A stretch of 42,960 nt of DNA from Paraburkholderia elongata (lineage in GTDB: Bacteria > Pseudomonadota > Gammaproteobacteria > Burkholderiales > Burkholderiaceae), in the NCBI RefSeq assembly GCF_013177735.1, contig NZ_WOEZ01000254.1, positions 1 to 42,960 of the forward strand, in the 5' to 3' direction. The translations under genes were made by a program, and so were the position numbers. This document shows positions 24,930 to 34,151 of this stretch, piece after piece. Under the pieces are notes generated by a model that had not been told where the DNA came from, did not search any database, and worked only from the letters and a program-made list of their open reading frames with translations. Positions within the stretch are counted from its first letter, which is position 1; every line of letters begins with the position of its first letter.

Positions 24930-24969
24930 GCCTGCATGCAATTGGACCAAGGTCCAATTGCATGCAGGC
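24930..24969. promoter_or_regulatory. 40-bp palindrome containing 7-2-7 site E
   Basis: Two 19-base arms match perfectly around the spacer AA at 24949-24950. The core TTGGACCAAGGTCCAA (24942-24957) is a perfect copy of the shared motif, and the symmetry continues 12 more bases on each side through AATTG and CATGCAGGC. It lies between the divergent DUF4239 gene (59 bases) and the large exported protein gene (148 bases). Confidence 0.85.
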
Positions 24970-25117
24970 CTTGGTGAACCTATCTTTTTAGCTGCACCAC
25001 TGACGGCAACAGCGATCCGGCCGCCAACATCTGTACCCCGTGTCTGCTCATTCGCCTTCCGTCCCTGGCACGGGTCGCGCTGCGGAAGTACCGTGAAGCA
25101 GACAGGAGCAAAGCATC

Positions 25118-27643
25118 GTGACTTCCAGACTGCCCATCCGAATGTTGGCGCTGGCACTGGCGTTGTCGGCCATGCAGCCGATTCGCGCCGCGACACAAGA
25201 CCCTGGTTGGCCGCGTGAAATGGTCCAGGAGGACGCGACCCTCACCTATTACCAGCCACAGATCGACGACTGGAAAGACTTCAAGGAACTGACCGGTCGA
25301 ATGGCGATTATGATCACCCTGCGCGGTGGCAAACCACAGGTGGGCGTGATCACGTTGCAAATGCACACTGACGTGGATATCGACAGCCGCAACGTACTTC
25401 TTAGCAGTCCGCAAATTACCGGTACCGCGTTCCCCGGTGCGGACCAGGCAACGAGCCAGAAGCTGGATCAAGCAGTGCGAAAATTTCTCAATCCGCAGGC
25501 GTCGTTGACCTTGTCGATGGATAGGCTGGTGGCGAGCATCGACAAAAAACAGGCAGCACCCGTCGCAGCCATCAAGAGCAATCCGCCCACCGTCTTCGTC
25601 AGTTTCGGGCCAGCGATCCTGCTGTTTGTGGATGGCGATGCCGTACCCGCGCCGATCCAGAATTCAGATGTCTCATTCGTCGTCAACGCCAGTTGGCCGC
25701 TGTTCGTCGACAACGCAGCCCACCAGTACTACCTGTTCACCGGTCAGTCATGGATGACGTCGACCGACCTGAAAACCGGATGGGCGGAAACGAAGACGCT
25801 CCCTGCCAAGATGTCGAAGGTTCCCGCCGACCCCAACTGGACGGACCTGAAGCCATTTATTCCGCCGCCTGCGAAGCACTCGGCGAAGCCGCCGGCGGTC
25901 TTCTTCAGCAGTACGCCGGCTGAGCTGATCGCGTTCGACGGTCAACCGGTTTACACCGCGATCCCCGGCACAGGACTGGTGTTCGCGAAGAATACCGATA
26001 GCGACGTGTTCGTCTACGCGCCGACCAAGACCTACTACTATCTGACCGCAGGGCGCTGGTTTTCGTCGCCCAACCCCAATGGGCCATGGACGTTCGCAAC
26101 GAACCAGCTACCGGCCGATTTCGCCAACATTCCTCGCGACAGCCCTGCCTCGCGAGTCCTCGCTTCCGTACCGGGCACGCCGGAGGCTAACGATGCGGTG
26201 CTGCTCGCGCAAATTCCGACGACGGTTGAAGTCAACCCTGCTGCGGCAGCGGCTGAGATCAAGGTCGCATACAGCGGCGAGCCGAATTTCGCACCGATCG
26301 AAGGCACCACGCTCGCCTACGCAACCAACACCCCTGACAAGATCATCAAGGTACAGAATCACTACTACCTCTGCTCGCGGGGCGTCTGGTTCGATTCGCC
26401 GTCGCCAGCCGGACCCTGGCAAACCAGCAGTTCGGTACCTCAGGTGATCTACACGATTCCGCCGGCCTCGCCCGTTTATAACGTCACTTACGTGACACAA
26501 CAAGTCGTGCCGGGCGGGTCTGTCCAGGCCAGCTATACCGCCGGATATCTCGGCATGTTTATCGCAGGCGCCGCCGTCGGCGCGATCGTTGCACAAGGCA
26601 ACGGCTACTACTATCCGCCCTATGTCCGCGTGGGCTACGGGCCGTACCCGGTCTACTATCCGCGGCCGGCGCCGTATGGATATCCGACCTACAACCCCTA
26701 TACAGGCGCGCGCGGCGTACGCGGCAGTGCCTATGGCCCGGCGGGTAGCGCGCAATGGGGCGCATCGTACAACCCTTATACCGGTACGTACGCGCGAGGC
26801 GCCACGGCTTCCGGGAAGTACGGCAGCGCAAGCGTCGCGCAGGCCTATAACCCTTACACAGGCGCCTACGCCGCTACCCGTCAAGGATCGAACGCGTACG
26901 GGCAGTGGGGAAGCTCGGTCGTGACAAAGGGGAACCAGTGGGCGGCGACGCAGCACACCACCACAGCGAAGGGCACGGTCGGGACTTATCAAAATTCGGC
27001 AGGCGGCAAGGCGGTTGCTGGAAGCACGGCCAACGGCAGAGCCGTAGCCGGTAAGACAGCAAACGGCGACCTTTACGCAGGACGTGATGGCAATGTGTAC
27101 AAGAACACGGGTGGGAGCTGGCAGAAGTACGATAACGGTTCCTGGTCCAATGTGAACAAACCGACGCCGCAGTCGTCGCCGCAAAAAGCGCAATCCGCGC
27201 AGCCTCAGCGCACGCCTTCCGCGACGAACACCGGCGCTACTCAGCGAAACGCGCAGAGCTATCAGCAGCAGCGCTCCGCAGGAACCCAGCCCGGTAATGC
27301 CGGAACCACTCAGCAAAGCGCGCAGAGCTATCAGCAGCAACGCCCCGCGGGAACCCAGCCGGCGAATCCCCGGACCACTCAGCAAGGAACCCAGAACTAT
27401 CAGCAGCAGCGCACCACGCCAGCACCGCCGAGCAGGGCCGCTGCCCAGCCTCAAAATGCTGCGGGTGGAATCAACCGGACCAGCGCACAGCCTTCCTTTG
27501 GAGAGCTGAACAACGACATGCAGAATCGTCAGAGAGGTGCGACCCAGAGCCAACGCTACGCGCAATCGGGAGGCGGTTTCGACCGGAGAGCCAACGGCGC
27601 GGGCGGCGCAAGGGGTGGCGGTGGTGGTTTGCGTCGGCAGTAG
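25118..27643 (+). CDS. Large exported repeat protein (WFxS...GPW and YNPYTG repeats)
   Basis: The 841-residue protein starts at GTG 25118 with AGGAG upstream and has a signal peptide (MLALALALSAMQPIRA). Residues about 205-460 contain at least three related modules of the form YYLxxGxWFxSxxPxGPW. Residues about 465-490 are a hydrophobic, glycine-rich stretch (YLGMFIAGAAVGAIVAQG). Residues about 495-600 carry three YNPYTG repeats. Then come NG-rich repeats (AGKTANGDLYAGRDGNVYKN) and a 23-residue Gln-rich repeat. Similar Burkholderia proteins are annotated loosely as carbohydrate-binding family V/XII-like; I cannot confirm sugar binding. It is probably cell-envelope or surface located. The next gene overlaps its 3' end. 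Confidence 0.75.
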   Translation: MTSRLPIRMLALALALSAMQPIRAATQDPGWPREMVQEDATLTYYQPQIDDWKDFKELTGRMAIMITLRGGKPQVGVITLQMHTDVDIDSRNVLLSSPQITGTAFPGADQATSQKLDQAVRKFLNPQASLTLSMDRLVASIDKKQAAPVAAIKSNPPTVFVSFGPAILLFVDGDAVPAPIQNSDVSFVVNASWPLFVDNAAHQYYLFTGQSWMTSTDLKTGWAETKTLPAKMSKVPADPNWTDLKPFIPPPAKHSAKPPAVFFSSTPAELIAFDGQPVYTAIPGTGLVFAKNTDSDVFVYAPTKTYYYLTAGRWFSSPNPNGPWTFATNQLPADFANIPRDSPASRVLASVPGTPEANDAVLLAQIPTTVEVNPAAAAAEIKVAYSGEPNFAPIEGTTLAYATNTPDKIIKVQNHYYLCSRGVWFDSPSPAGPWQTSSSVPQVIYTIPPASPVYNVTYVTQQVVPGGSVQASYTAGYLGMFIAGAAVGAIVAQGNGYYYPPYVRVGYGPYPVYYPRPAPYGYPTYNPYTGARGVRGSAYGPAGSAQWGASYNPYTGTYARGATASGKYGSASVAQAYNPYTGAYAATRQGSNAYGQWGSSVVTKGNQWAATQHTTTAKGTVGTYQNSAGGKAVAGSTANGRAVAGKTANGDLYAGRDGNVYKNTGGSWQKYDNGSWSNVNKPTPQSSPQKAQSAQPQRTPSATNTGATQRNAQSYQQQRSAGTQPGNAGTTQQSAQSYQQQRPAGTQPANPRTTQQGTQNYQQQRTTPAPPSRAAAQPQNAAGGINRTSAQPSFGELNNDMQNRQRGATQSQRYAQSGGGFDRRANGAGGARGGGGGLRRQ
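27239..27416. repeat. Three 69-bp direct repeats inside the exported protein gene
   Basis: Units starting at 27239, 27308 and 27377 have a 69-base period and encode a 23-residue repeat (AQSYQQQR...AGTQP, with variants). The third copy is partial. The period keeps the frame, so copy-number change would alter length only. Confidence 0.85.
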
Positions 27644-30600
27644 TCCAGACAAAACCCGTCTGGTTCGTCCCCTGACCATCGCGCGACTGTTGCTGGTCGG
27701 AGCAGCCATGACGGCTGTAGTCGCGCAGGCGGAACCTCCTGGGGTTCGCTCGAACGCTGACTTGACCGTCGAACAGGTGCGGCGCACGGCCCTGGAAGCA
27801 GAGGTCCGCAAGGACATCGATGTGCCCACCAAGGCACGCATCGCGGAACTATCCCGCACAACGCTCGCGGATCTGGAGCGTGTTTCCGAGCTGCGTGCCC
27901 AGGCGGAGACCTATCGTCAGTTAATGCGCGATGCGCCGGACCAGATTCGTGACCTGGAGCGGACACTGGAAAAACTGCGCTCTGAATCAGACCAGGCGGT
28001 TGCCGGCCCTTCGAGTGCCGGCAGCACACTCAACGAACTGGAGCAGGCGCTGGTCCAGGCCGAAACTCGCCAGGCCGCGGCGCGCGCCGAACTCGCGATG
28101 CTCGACCTCGAAATCGAACGTGTCGACACGGAGCCCGCGGAGCTGCGCAACACGCAGCGCGAAGCGCAAGCCGGTCTGGAGCGGTTGCGTGAAGAGATCC
28201 AGACTGCCTCAAGTGCGTCACGTCAGACTTTGCTCACCATGACGGAGACACAGGCCAAGCGGGCCGCGCTGCTGGTTCGTGAAGCTCAGGCTGACGCCTT
28301 GCGCAGCCGCATCGATGCGCAACCGCTATTGGCCCGTTTGACGCAACTGCGGCGGGAAGTGATTCGGACGCAATTGCAGCGCGACGATGCTGACCTGAAA
28401 CGGCTGGTGGCTCTCGTCGATCAGCGTCGAGTAGATGACGCCCGGCGAGCCGAGGAAGATGCCTCCGAGCGCCAACGGCAGTTGGTGGACCGCAGTCCCG
28501 CCTTGAGTCGATTGGCGGCGGCCAATGTCCAAAGCTCTGCACAGCTTGCGGCGACGGCGAAGGAAATCGAGTCGCTGCGGCAAGCGCGCGATCGGCGCAA
28601 GGCGGAGGCGGAACAACTGGCGGTCGATTTTCAGCGCGCGCGCCTCAGCCTGGAGCGCAGCAAGCTCACGGAATCACTGGCCCGGGTGCTCGCGGAGCGC
28701 GCTGCCGCGCTGCCTGAAGCGGAGCAGTTCCGTCGCGCGCGCGGCGAACGGGCGCGAGCCGCTGAGTCAATCGCTGCGGCAGCGTTCCAGGTCGAGCGCG
28801 AGCAACGTCGTCTCGCGAACCCGGACGAGGAGATCGACGCCGTCATGCGCAAAGAGGCTGCGCGCACGCGCCCGGCAGAACTGGCGGCCCTGCGCGGCGA
28901 AGCGGTAGTCCTGATTGCGGACCGCAGGGAACTGCTCGATCGGCTATCGACTTCGCAGCGAACCTATCTGAACACACTGGATGAACTCGTCGCTGCCGAG
29001 GACCAGCTCCTGAGCACCGCGCAAGACTATCGCAGCCTGATCGACAAGGCGCTGTTCTGGGTGCCTGTGGCCCCCCTGTCCCAAAGGTCCTTCAGCGATT
29101 TGCCACAGACACTGTCGTGGCTCGCTTCGCCAACGGGCTGGCGCGAAGTGGGTGAAACCATCGAGGACCAGGCGCAGCAACGCTCGCCGCAGGTGCTTGT
29201 CCTGTTTGCCGCCGTGTTCGCCATCGTGGCGGCGCGCAAGCGTCTGCTTGCGCGTCTGCGGCACCTGTCCGAGCGCAAGGGGGCAGAGGGCGACCCCGAC
29301 GTCACCGCCACCGTGCAGGCCCTTGGCACGACCCTGCTCGTCGTTGCACCACTGCCGCTGGCCATCTGGACGGTCGGCAATCTGATCGTCGCCTCGTCGA
29401 CGGCTTCAGAATTTGCCAATGCTGTCGGCGAAGGGCTCAGCCCGGCGGCGTGGGGAGTACTCATAGGGCTGTTCTTCTCAAGGCTGTTTCGTCGTGATGG
29501 CATTGCCCAACTGCATTTCGGACTCGACGCCCAGTCAGCGCGTGCGTTGCGCCGCGCATCACGCGTGTTCACGTTCCTCGTGGTGCCGCTTGGCTTCGTC
29601 AACCGAGCCGCATCCCAGTATGACGATCTCATCGTGCGGGCCTCACTGGGGCGCCCAACCCATATGCTGGCGCTCATCGTGTTCGCCGGAGTAATCGGCG
29701 TGACCTTCCGCCCGGGTGGCCGGGTTCTCTCGCGGTATTTCGGTCCAGGCGCGGAAGACCGGGACGTGGTCATGAAATATGCCGCCTATGTGTTCGCCTG
29801 TGTGGTGCCGCTATCACTAGCGGTACTGTCAGCGGTTGGCTTTTACAATGCTGCGCAGGTCTTCGGCCGGCTCACGCTGATCAGTTGCCTGACTGCGGCA
29901 GCGATCGCGCTGTTCCATACGCTGACAGCGCGCTGGCTGCACGACCGGCGCGACGAACTCGAGCGCGCACGGACGCAGGGCATGGATCGGGAGGCGGAAG
30001 TCCTCATCGACGGGGCGCGCAAGAACCTGGACCGACCCGACCTGGCCTCGATCGGAGCCCAGGCGACGCGGTTGTTGCGTGCGTTATCCGCCGTACTGCT
30101 GGTGATTGCCGTGCTGGTGGTCTGGCACGGAGCATTGCCAGGTCTGAGCCGGCTCAACGAGATTTCTCTCTGGACCTATACCGATGTCGAGGAGGGGCAA
30201 ACGGTTGAGCGCGCCGTCACGCTCGGGGACGTGATGCTCGCCCTGACGATAGGATTTGTCGCAGTCGTTGCGGTCAAAAACATCGGGGGCTTCCTTGATA
30301 TTGCGTTTCCAGACCGGGCACGGCTCTCGGGCGGTAGCCGTTATGCCATCAGGACCGTGGCCCGATACGTCATTGTGGGCGGGGCGGTGATGACGGTGTT
30401 TAGTGTGCTGGGCGGCAACTGGTCCCGGATTCAATGGCTGGTCGCGGCCATGGGCGTGGGCCTCGGCTTCGGCCTGCAGGAGATCTTTGCAAATTTCGTC
30501 TCCGGTTTGATCATATTGTTCGAGCGGCCGATCCGTATCGGCGATACCGTGACTGTCGCAGACGTGACCGGCGTCGTGACCCGTGTGCAGGCACGCGCCA

Positions 30601-31067
30601 CGACTGTGACCGACTTCGATCGCAAGGAAGTGGTGATACCGAACAAGACCGTGATCACGGAGCGAGTCACCAACTGGACGCTGAGCGATCACATCACGCG
30701 GGTCGTGCTGAAGGTCGGCGTCGCCTATGGATCCGACACCGCGGCTACGTGCGAATCGATCCTGAAAGCAGTGCGCTCAGTGCCCTATGTCCTCACCAAT
30801 CCCGCCCCTAGCGTATTCTTCCTCGCTTTCGGTGACAGTTCACTCGATTTTGAGGCGCGTTTCTTTGTCGAGGGCGTGAATCAACGAATTCCCGCCACCC
30901 ACGATGTGCTTACGGCGATCGAACGTGAGTTGCGGCAGGCGGGAGTCGAAATCCCATTCCCGCAGCACGACGTTCATCTCAAGTCCGCACTCCCGGCGCT
31001 GCCGGCACAAGACGCGGTACCGCGCACGGAGGACGGAACTTCAGCGGGTGCTACAGCCTCTCGCTAA
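27621..31067 (+). CDS. Large MscS-family mechanosensitive channel (MscK-like)
   Basis: The product of about 1148 residues has a signal peptide (LTIARLLLVGAAMTAVVAQA), about 450 residues of periplasmic coiled coil, a block of transmembrane segments (from about residue 530) and a C-terminal MscS domain at about residues 930-1120 (GVGLGFGLQEIFANFVSGLI, IRIGDTVTVADVTGVVTRVQ, VVIPNKTVITERVTNWTL). It releases solutes during osmotic down-shock. Start choice: an ATG at 27708 has GGAG before it but would cut through the signal peptide, so a GTG at 27621 or 27624 after AAGGGG is preferred, giving an overlap of about 20 bases with the upstream gene. Cotranscription with that gene is likely. Confidence 0.85.
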   Translation: MVVCVGSSPDKTRLVRPLTIARLLLVGAAMTAVVAQAEPPGVRSNADLTVEQVRRTALEAEVRKDIDVPTKARIAELSRTTLADLERVSELRAQAETYRQLMRDAPDQIRDLERTLEKLRSESDQAVAGPSSAGSTLNELEQALVQAETRQAAARAELAMLDLEIERVDTEPAELRNTQREAQAGLERLREEIQTASSASRQTLLTMTETQAKRAALLVREAQADALRSRIDAQPLLARLTQLRREVIRTQLQRDDADLKRLVALVDQRRVDDARRAEEDASERQRQLVDRSPALSRLAAANVQSSAQLAATAKEIESLRQARDRRKAEAEQLAVDFQRARLSLERSKLTESLARVLAERAAALPEAEQFRRARGERARAAESIAAAAFQVEREQRRLANPDEEIDAVMRKEAARTRPAELAALRGEAVVLIADRRELLDRLSTSQRTYLNTLDELVAAEDQLLSTAQDYRSLIDKALFWVPVAPLSQRSFSDLPQTLSWLASPTGWREVGETIEDQAQQRSPQVLVLFAAVFAIVAARKRLLARLRHLSERKGAEGDPDVTATVQALGTTLLVVAPLPLAIWTVGNLIVASSTASEFANAVGEGLSPAAWGVLIGLFFSRLFRRDGIAQLHFGLDAQSARALRRASRVFTFLVVPLGFVNRAASQYDDLIVRASLGRPTHMLALIVFAGVIGVTFRPGGRVLSRYFGPGAEDRDVVMKYAAYVFACVVPLSLAVLSAVGFYNAAQVFGRLTLISCLTAAAIALFHTLTARWLHDRRDELERARTQGMDREAEVLIDGARKNLDRPDLASIGAQATRLLRALSAVLLVIAVLVVWHGALPGLSRLNEISLWTYTDVEEGQTVERAVTLGDVMLALTIGFVAVVAVKNIGGFLDIAFPDRARLSGGSRYAIRTVARYVIVGGAVMTVFSVLGGNWSRIQWLVAAMGVGLGFGLQEIFANFVSGLIILFERPIRIGDTVTVADVTGVVTRVQARATTVTDFDRKEVVIPNKTVITERVTNWTLSDHITRVVLKVGVAYGSDTAATCESILKAVRSVPYVLTNPAPSVFFLAFGDSSLDFEARFFVEGVNQRIPATHDVLTAIERELRQAGVEIPFPQHDVHLKSALPALPAQDAVPRTEDGTSAGATASR

Positions 31068-31149
31068 CCAATGGATCACGTGTCATAGCGAGCCTTCTGC
31101 TCTTGCCGGGCACCAGATCTCCCGCATTCGCGGACAGGCCGGGCTCCGG

Positions 31150-31560
31150 CTACTTCGTTTGACCAGGCTCATCCGACTGCGGCAGCGTGCCGGGCGTCTT
31201 CGCACTCAATCCCTGTGCACCGCTCGATGTCGTCCTGCGTTGACTCGTGAGAACGCCGTTTTCGTCGAACTCGAACACGACTGTCGAAGATTGCGTGTCG
31301 GCCCCGCCGAAGAGCGAACCGATGAGCGGGATAAAGCTTTCGGGACGGGGCCTGGATGTGACGAATGAATAGATCAGCACGGTCGACCCATCGCTTAGCG
31401 TGGTCTGTGCCGTTGGAGATCCAAGCACGGCGACAACCTCGTCAAGGCTGGTCACACCTTGCTTGAAGCTCGACAGCTGCTCTGGTTTGACGTCGACGCC
31501 CGCCGATATGCAGGCGGCCAACGCACTGCAAAGCATAATCAGAACGTAAATACGCTTCAT
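31150..31560 (-). CDS. BamE/SmpA-like lipoprotein
   Basis: The 136-residue product has a lipobox (SALAAC17) and a small alpha/beta domain of the SmpA/OmlA (BamE) type (LSSFKQGVTSLDEVVAVLGS, VFEFDENGVLTSQ), followed by a polar tail. BamE helps the outer-membrane protein assembly machine, but many paralogues have other, unknown roles. ATG at 31560. It converges on the MscS-type gene and is divergent from the DUF1566 gene. Confidence 0.7.
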   Translation of the reverse strand: MKRIYVLIMLCSALAACISAGVDVKPEQLSSFKQGVTSLDEVVAVLGSPTAQTTLSDGSTVLIYSFVTSRPRPESFIPLIGSLFGGADTQSSTVVFEFDENGVLTSQRRTTSSGAQGLSAKTPGTLPQSDEPGQTK

Positions 31561-31883
31561 GTCATCACCGCTACGACTCAAGGCGCTGCGACCGGAATCG
31601 CTGAACCCACCTTCCATGCTCGCGTGTTCGGTGCGACTGCGACGCCCTATCTGAAGGATACATCCCGGCCGTGATCCAGCAGCTTTATAAAATGGGTTAT
31701 CAGTTATTTGCCCCACCAAAAAAGACGTTTACTTCCTCCGTTTCCGGGCTTAGCTTGACGCACAAGGATGCAAGCGTCTCCGGATCATCTGGGCTGTGGC
31801 CGACGCTCCACGCCCGGCCGGGGTTTGTGACGCAACCAGATCGTGTCCACGTGGTCGATCATGAACACACTTATCGGACTGTC
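31561..31883. other. Intergenic region between divergent exported protein genes
   Basis: This 323-base gap contains an AT-rich patch near 31680-31720. No TTGGACC-type palindrome and no credible gene were seen. It presumably carries both promoters. Confidence 0.4.
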
Positions 31884-32495
31884 ATGACTTTCGTCAGCGG
31901 AAAGTGGAATCGGAGATTGGTGCTGCTTCGCGCATTGTCGATTGCAGCACCATTTCTGAGTTTGAGTCTTTCGACCGCCGCAGCAGGGGCGGACGCGATG
32001 GTAGCCACTGAAGAAATCTGCATGCCTGCGGGGACGTATCCAATGTTCGGCGGTGGCACGACCGTCTTCTCTCACAACAAGACCTGCTTTAGCCGCCCCG
32101 CAACTGACACCTATCCATGGGAGAAAAAATCCCTGAGCGCGACGAAAGGCGCCCGAGACCCTTTCAATGGATCACGGGTGGTGCGCTACGACTACCACGA
32201 CGCGCTGTACCACTGTGCGAAGCGTGATATGCGGCTACCAACGGTCGAAGAACTGAAGGCGCTGTTCGCCTACGCGAACGCTGGTAACAGTACAGCTACA
32301 GGGAGCAAGTACGCGATCGTCGCGCCAAAAAACGATTCGCGTTATCCAGATGGTCTCTATGGTTGGGGGGGCGGCAGCATATATTGGTCACACACCTTCG
32401 CCGGGAAGGGCTTCCACAAGGCGGTCAATCTTGGCAACGGTCGAGTGAGCATTTACTACGATTCACATAAAAGCTACGTGTCGTGTGTACGCTGA
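31884..32495 (+). CDS. Exported DUF1566 (Lcl-like) protein
   Basis: The 203-residue product starts with a signal peptide (RRLVLLRALSIAAPFLSLSL, cut near AGADA). It contains a DUF1566/Lcl-type C-terminal domain, with the marks LPTVEELKALF, YWSHTFAGKG, VNLGNGRVSIYY and the final SYVSCVR. This domain occurs in secreted and surface proteins, some involved in adhesion. The ATG at 31884 is chosen for the signal peptide, although the ribosome binding site is weak; the frame is open for 71 codons upstream. Function is unknown. Confidence 0.65.
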   Translation: MTFVSGKWNRRLVLLRALSIAAPFLSLSLSTAAAGADAMVATEEICMPAGTYPMFGGGTTVFSHNKTCFSRPATDTYPWEKKSLSATKGARDPFNGSRVVRYDYHDALYHCAKRDMRLPTVEELKALFAYANAGNSTATGSKYAIVAPKNDSRYPDGLYGWGGGSIYWSHTFAGKGFHKAVNLGNGRVSIYYDSHKSYVSCVR

Positions 32496-32527
32496 AGGGG
32501 CTCGCCACGCTGCAGGTCTGGTTGCCT

Positions 32528-33727
32528 TTACCTGTAAATTGGCAGCAGCAGGAACAACTTGATCACGATCGCATTCGCGATGTCAATAAAGAACGCTCCC
32601 ACCATCGGTACGATCAGGAAGGCCAGATGGGAGGCGCCGAATCGCCCCGTAATGGCTTGCATGTTCGCGATGGCAGTTGGCGTAGCCCCGAGGCCAAAAC
32701 CGCAGTGCCCCGCTGCTAGCACCGCCGCATCGTAGTTCCGCCCCATGATCCGAAAAGTGACGAATATTGCATAGCCGGCCATGGCCATCGCCTGGACTAC
32801 CAGGATTGCGAGAAGGGGTAGCGCAAGCGTGGCCAGGTCCGCTAGACGCAAGCTCATCAGTGCGATCGCCAGAAAGAGTCCGAGGCTTACATTGCCGAGC
32901 AGTGCTGCTGCGTCCTCGAAGACCTGGTACCAGCCGCGCACAGCAAGCCCGTTGCGAAGAATGACGCCAACGAACAATACACACACGAACGCGGGCAACT
33001 CGAACGCCGTGCCGTTCAACCAGGACGCGAGCGCCGAGCCGACCGCGAGGCAAACGGCAATGAGCGCTACTGTTTCGATGACTGCGTCCGCGGTGATCGG
33101 GCGCACCGCTTTGGGCTGCTCGAAGCCGGTCGTGTCTGCGGAATTCGATTCGGGGTTGGGGGTAAGGCCATAGTGCGTGATGAGAAAACGCGCGACCGGG
33201 CCGCCAATCAATCCTCCGAGTATCAGGCCGAACGTGGCGCAGGCAATCGCGATCTCCGTCGCCGATGCGAGCCCGTGACGTTCTGCAAACACCTTGGCCC
33301 ACGCGGCACCTGTGCCATGGCCGCCCGACAGGGTGACGGACGCCCCGAGCAGGCCGAGAATGCGCTCTTGCCCCAACGCCCAGGCGAGGCCGATGCCGAG
33401 CACATTCTGCATCACAAGCAGCCCGACCACTGCGCCGAGAAAGACAATCAGCGCGCGACCGCCAGCTTTCAGCCCTGCGAGATCTGCGTTAAGACCGATG
33501 GTGGCGAAGAACGTCAGCATCAACGGCACTTGAAGCCCCGGATCGAAACGCACGTCGATTTTCAAGGCGCTGCGCAGCGCAAAAACCAGCAGCGCGACAA
33601 GTAGTCCGCCGACTACCGGTTCGGGGATACTGTAAGCCCGCAATATGGGTGTACGGGCAAGGATCCACCTCCCGAGCAGAAGGACGAGTGAAGCGGCCAT
33701 CAGCGTTTCCAGGGTGTCGAGGCTCAC
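32528..33727 (-). CDS. gltS: Sodium/glutamate symporter GltS
   Basis: The 399-residue membrane protein matches GltS (Na+-coupled glutamate uptake) over its whole length. It has two inverted halves with the re-entrant motifs TLSGGHGTGAAWAKVF and GHCGFGLGATPTAIANMQ, and about ten hydrophobic segments. The start is GTG at 33727, preceded by GAGAGGAA. It converges on the DUF1566 gene with 32 bases between the stops. A perfect 7-2-7 palindrome (site F) lies 132 bases upstream, which suggests joint control with the envelope genes. Confidence 0.93.
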   Translation of the reverse strand: MSLDTLETLMAASLVLLLGRWILARTPILRAYSIPEPVVGGLLVALLVFALRSALKIDVRFDPGLQVPLMLTFFATIGLNADLAGLKAGGRALIVFLGAVVGLLVMQNVLGIGLAWALGQERILGLLGASVTLSGGHGTGAAWAKVFAERHGLASATEIAIACATFGLILGGLIGGPVARFLITHYGLTPNPESNSADTTGFEQPKAVRPITADAVIETVALIAVCLAVGSALASWLNGTAFELPAFVCVLFVGVILRNGLAVRGWYQVFEDAAALLGNVSLGLFLAIALMSLRLADLATLALPLLAILVVQAMAMAGYAIFVTFRIMGRNYDAAVLAAGHCGFGLGATPTAIANMQAITGRFGASHLAFLIVPMVGAFFIDIANAIVIKLFLLLPIYR

Positions 33728-34151
33728 AATGTTCCTCTCCGGTTGGGAAATCGATTAGTTAGCCTCGTCTGATGGGCTTCCACAGGTGTCAGAATGCTAC
33801 TTACCCATGGAGCGGCACGCCCCAACCAATAGGCTATGAGTCTGGTGTAAAGGCCGCCATTGGACCTTGGTCCAATGTGAGTGCGGGAAAGGCACATACA
33901 CCTATTGTGAGTACACAAATAAGCCTGCACTTAAACTTCTTATGGACAGGGGCTTGTAGGCTGCCGGCGCCACCGCGAGAAGGACGAAGAGTCTGCATTT
34001 CAAGCCGTATCACACAGACAAGTCTCCATTCCATACACGAGACGCTGCACTTTCCATACGGAGCGGGCGTTCTTGGGTTGCCATTTATTGGGGGCGCCAT
34101 CAAGGCGACTATCACACGGTCAGATCGCCGCTCAAGGCAGCGACGAACGGT
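33728..34151. other. gltS upstream region
   Basis: This 424-base gap lies between gltS and the end of doeB. It holds site F at 33860-33875. An open frame on plus (33772-34353) shows no family similarity and runs across the end of doeB, so I regard it as non-coding. Confidence 0.5.
33860..33875. promoter_or_regulatory. 7-2-7 palindrome, site F (gltS)
   Basis: TTGGACCTTGGTCCAA is a perfect copy of the motif, with symmetry extending to CATTGGACC and GGTCCAATG (33858-33877). It lies upstream of the gltS start, with 132 bases between. It is the most distant site from the two-component genes. Confidence 0.8.

Noticed and set aside
27136..27151. Partial match to the regulon motif ending in TGGTCCAA
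   Set aside because: Only 11 of 16 positions match and it lies in coding DNA; probably chance.
26108..27859. Open frame of 583 codons on minus
   Set aside because: It is antisense to the repeat-rich exported protein; its Arg/Leu repeats mirror the repeats of the sense gene.
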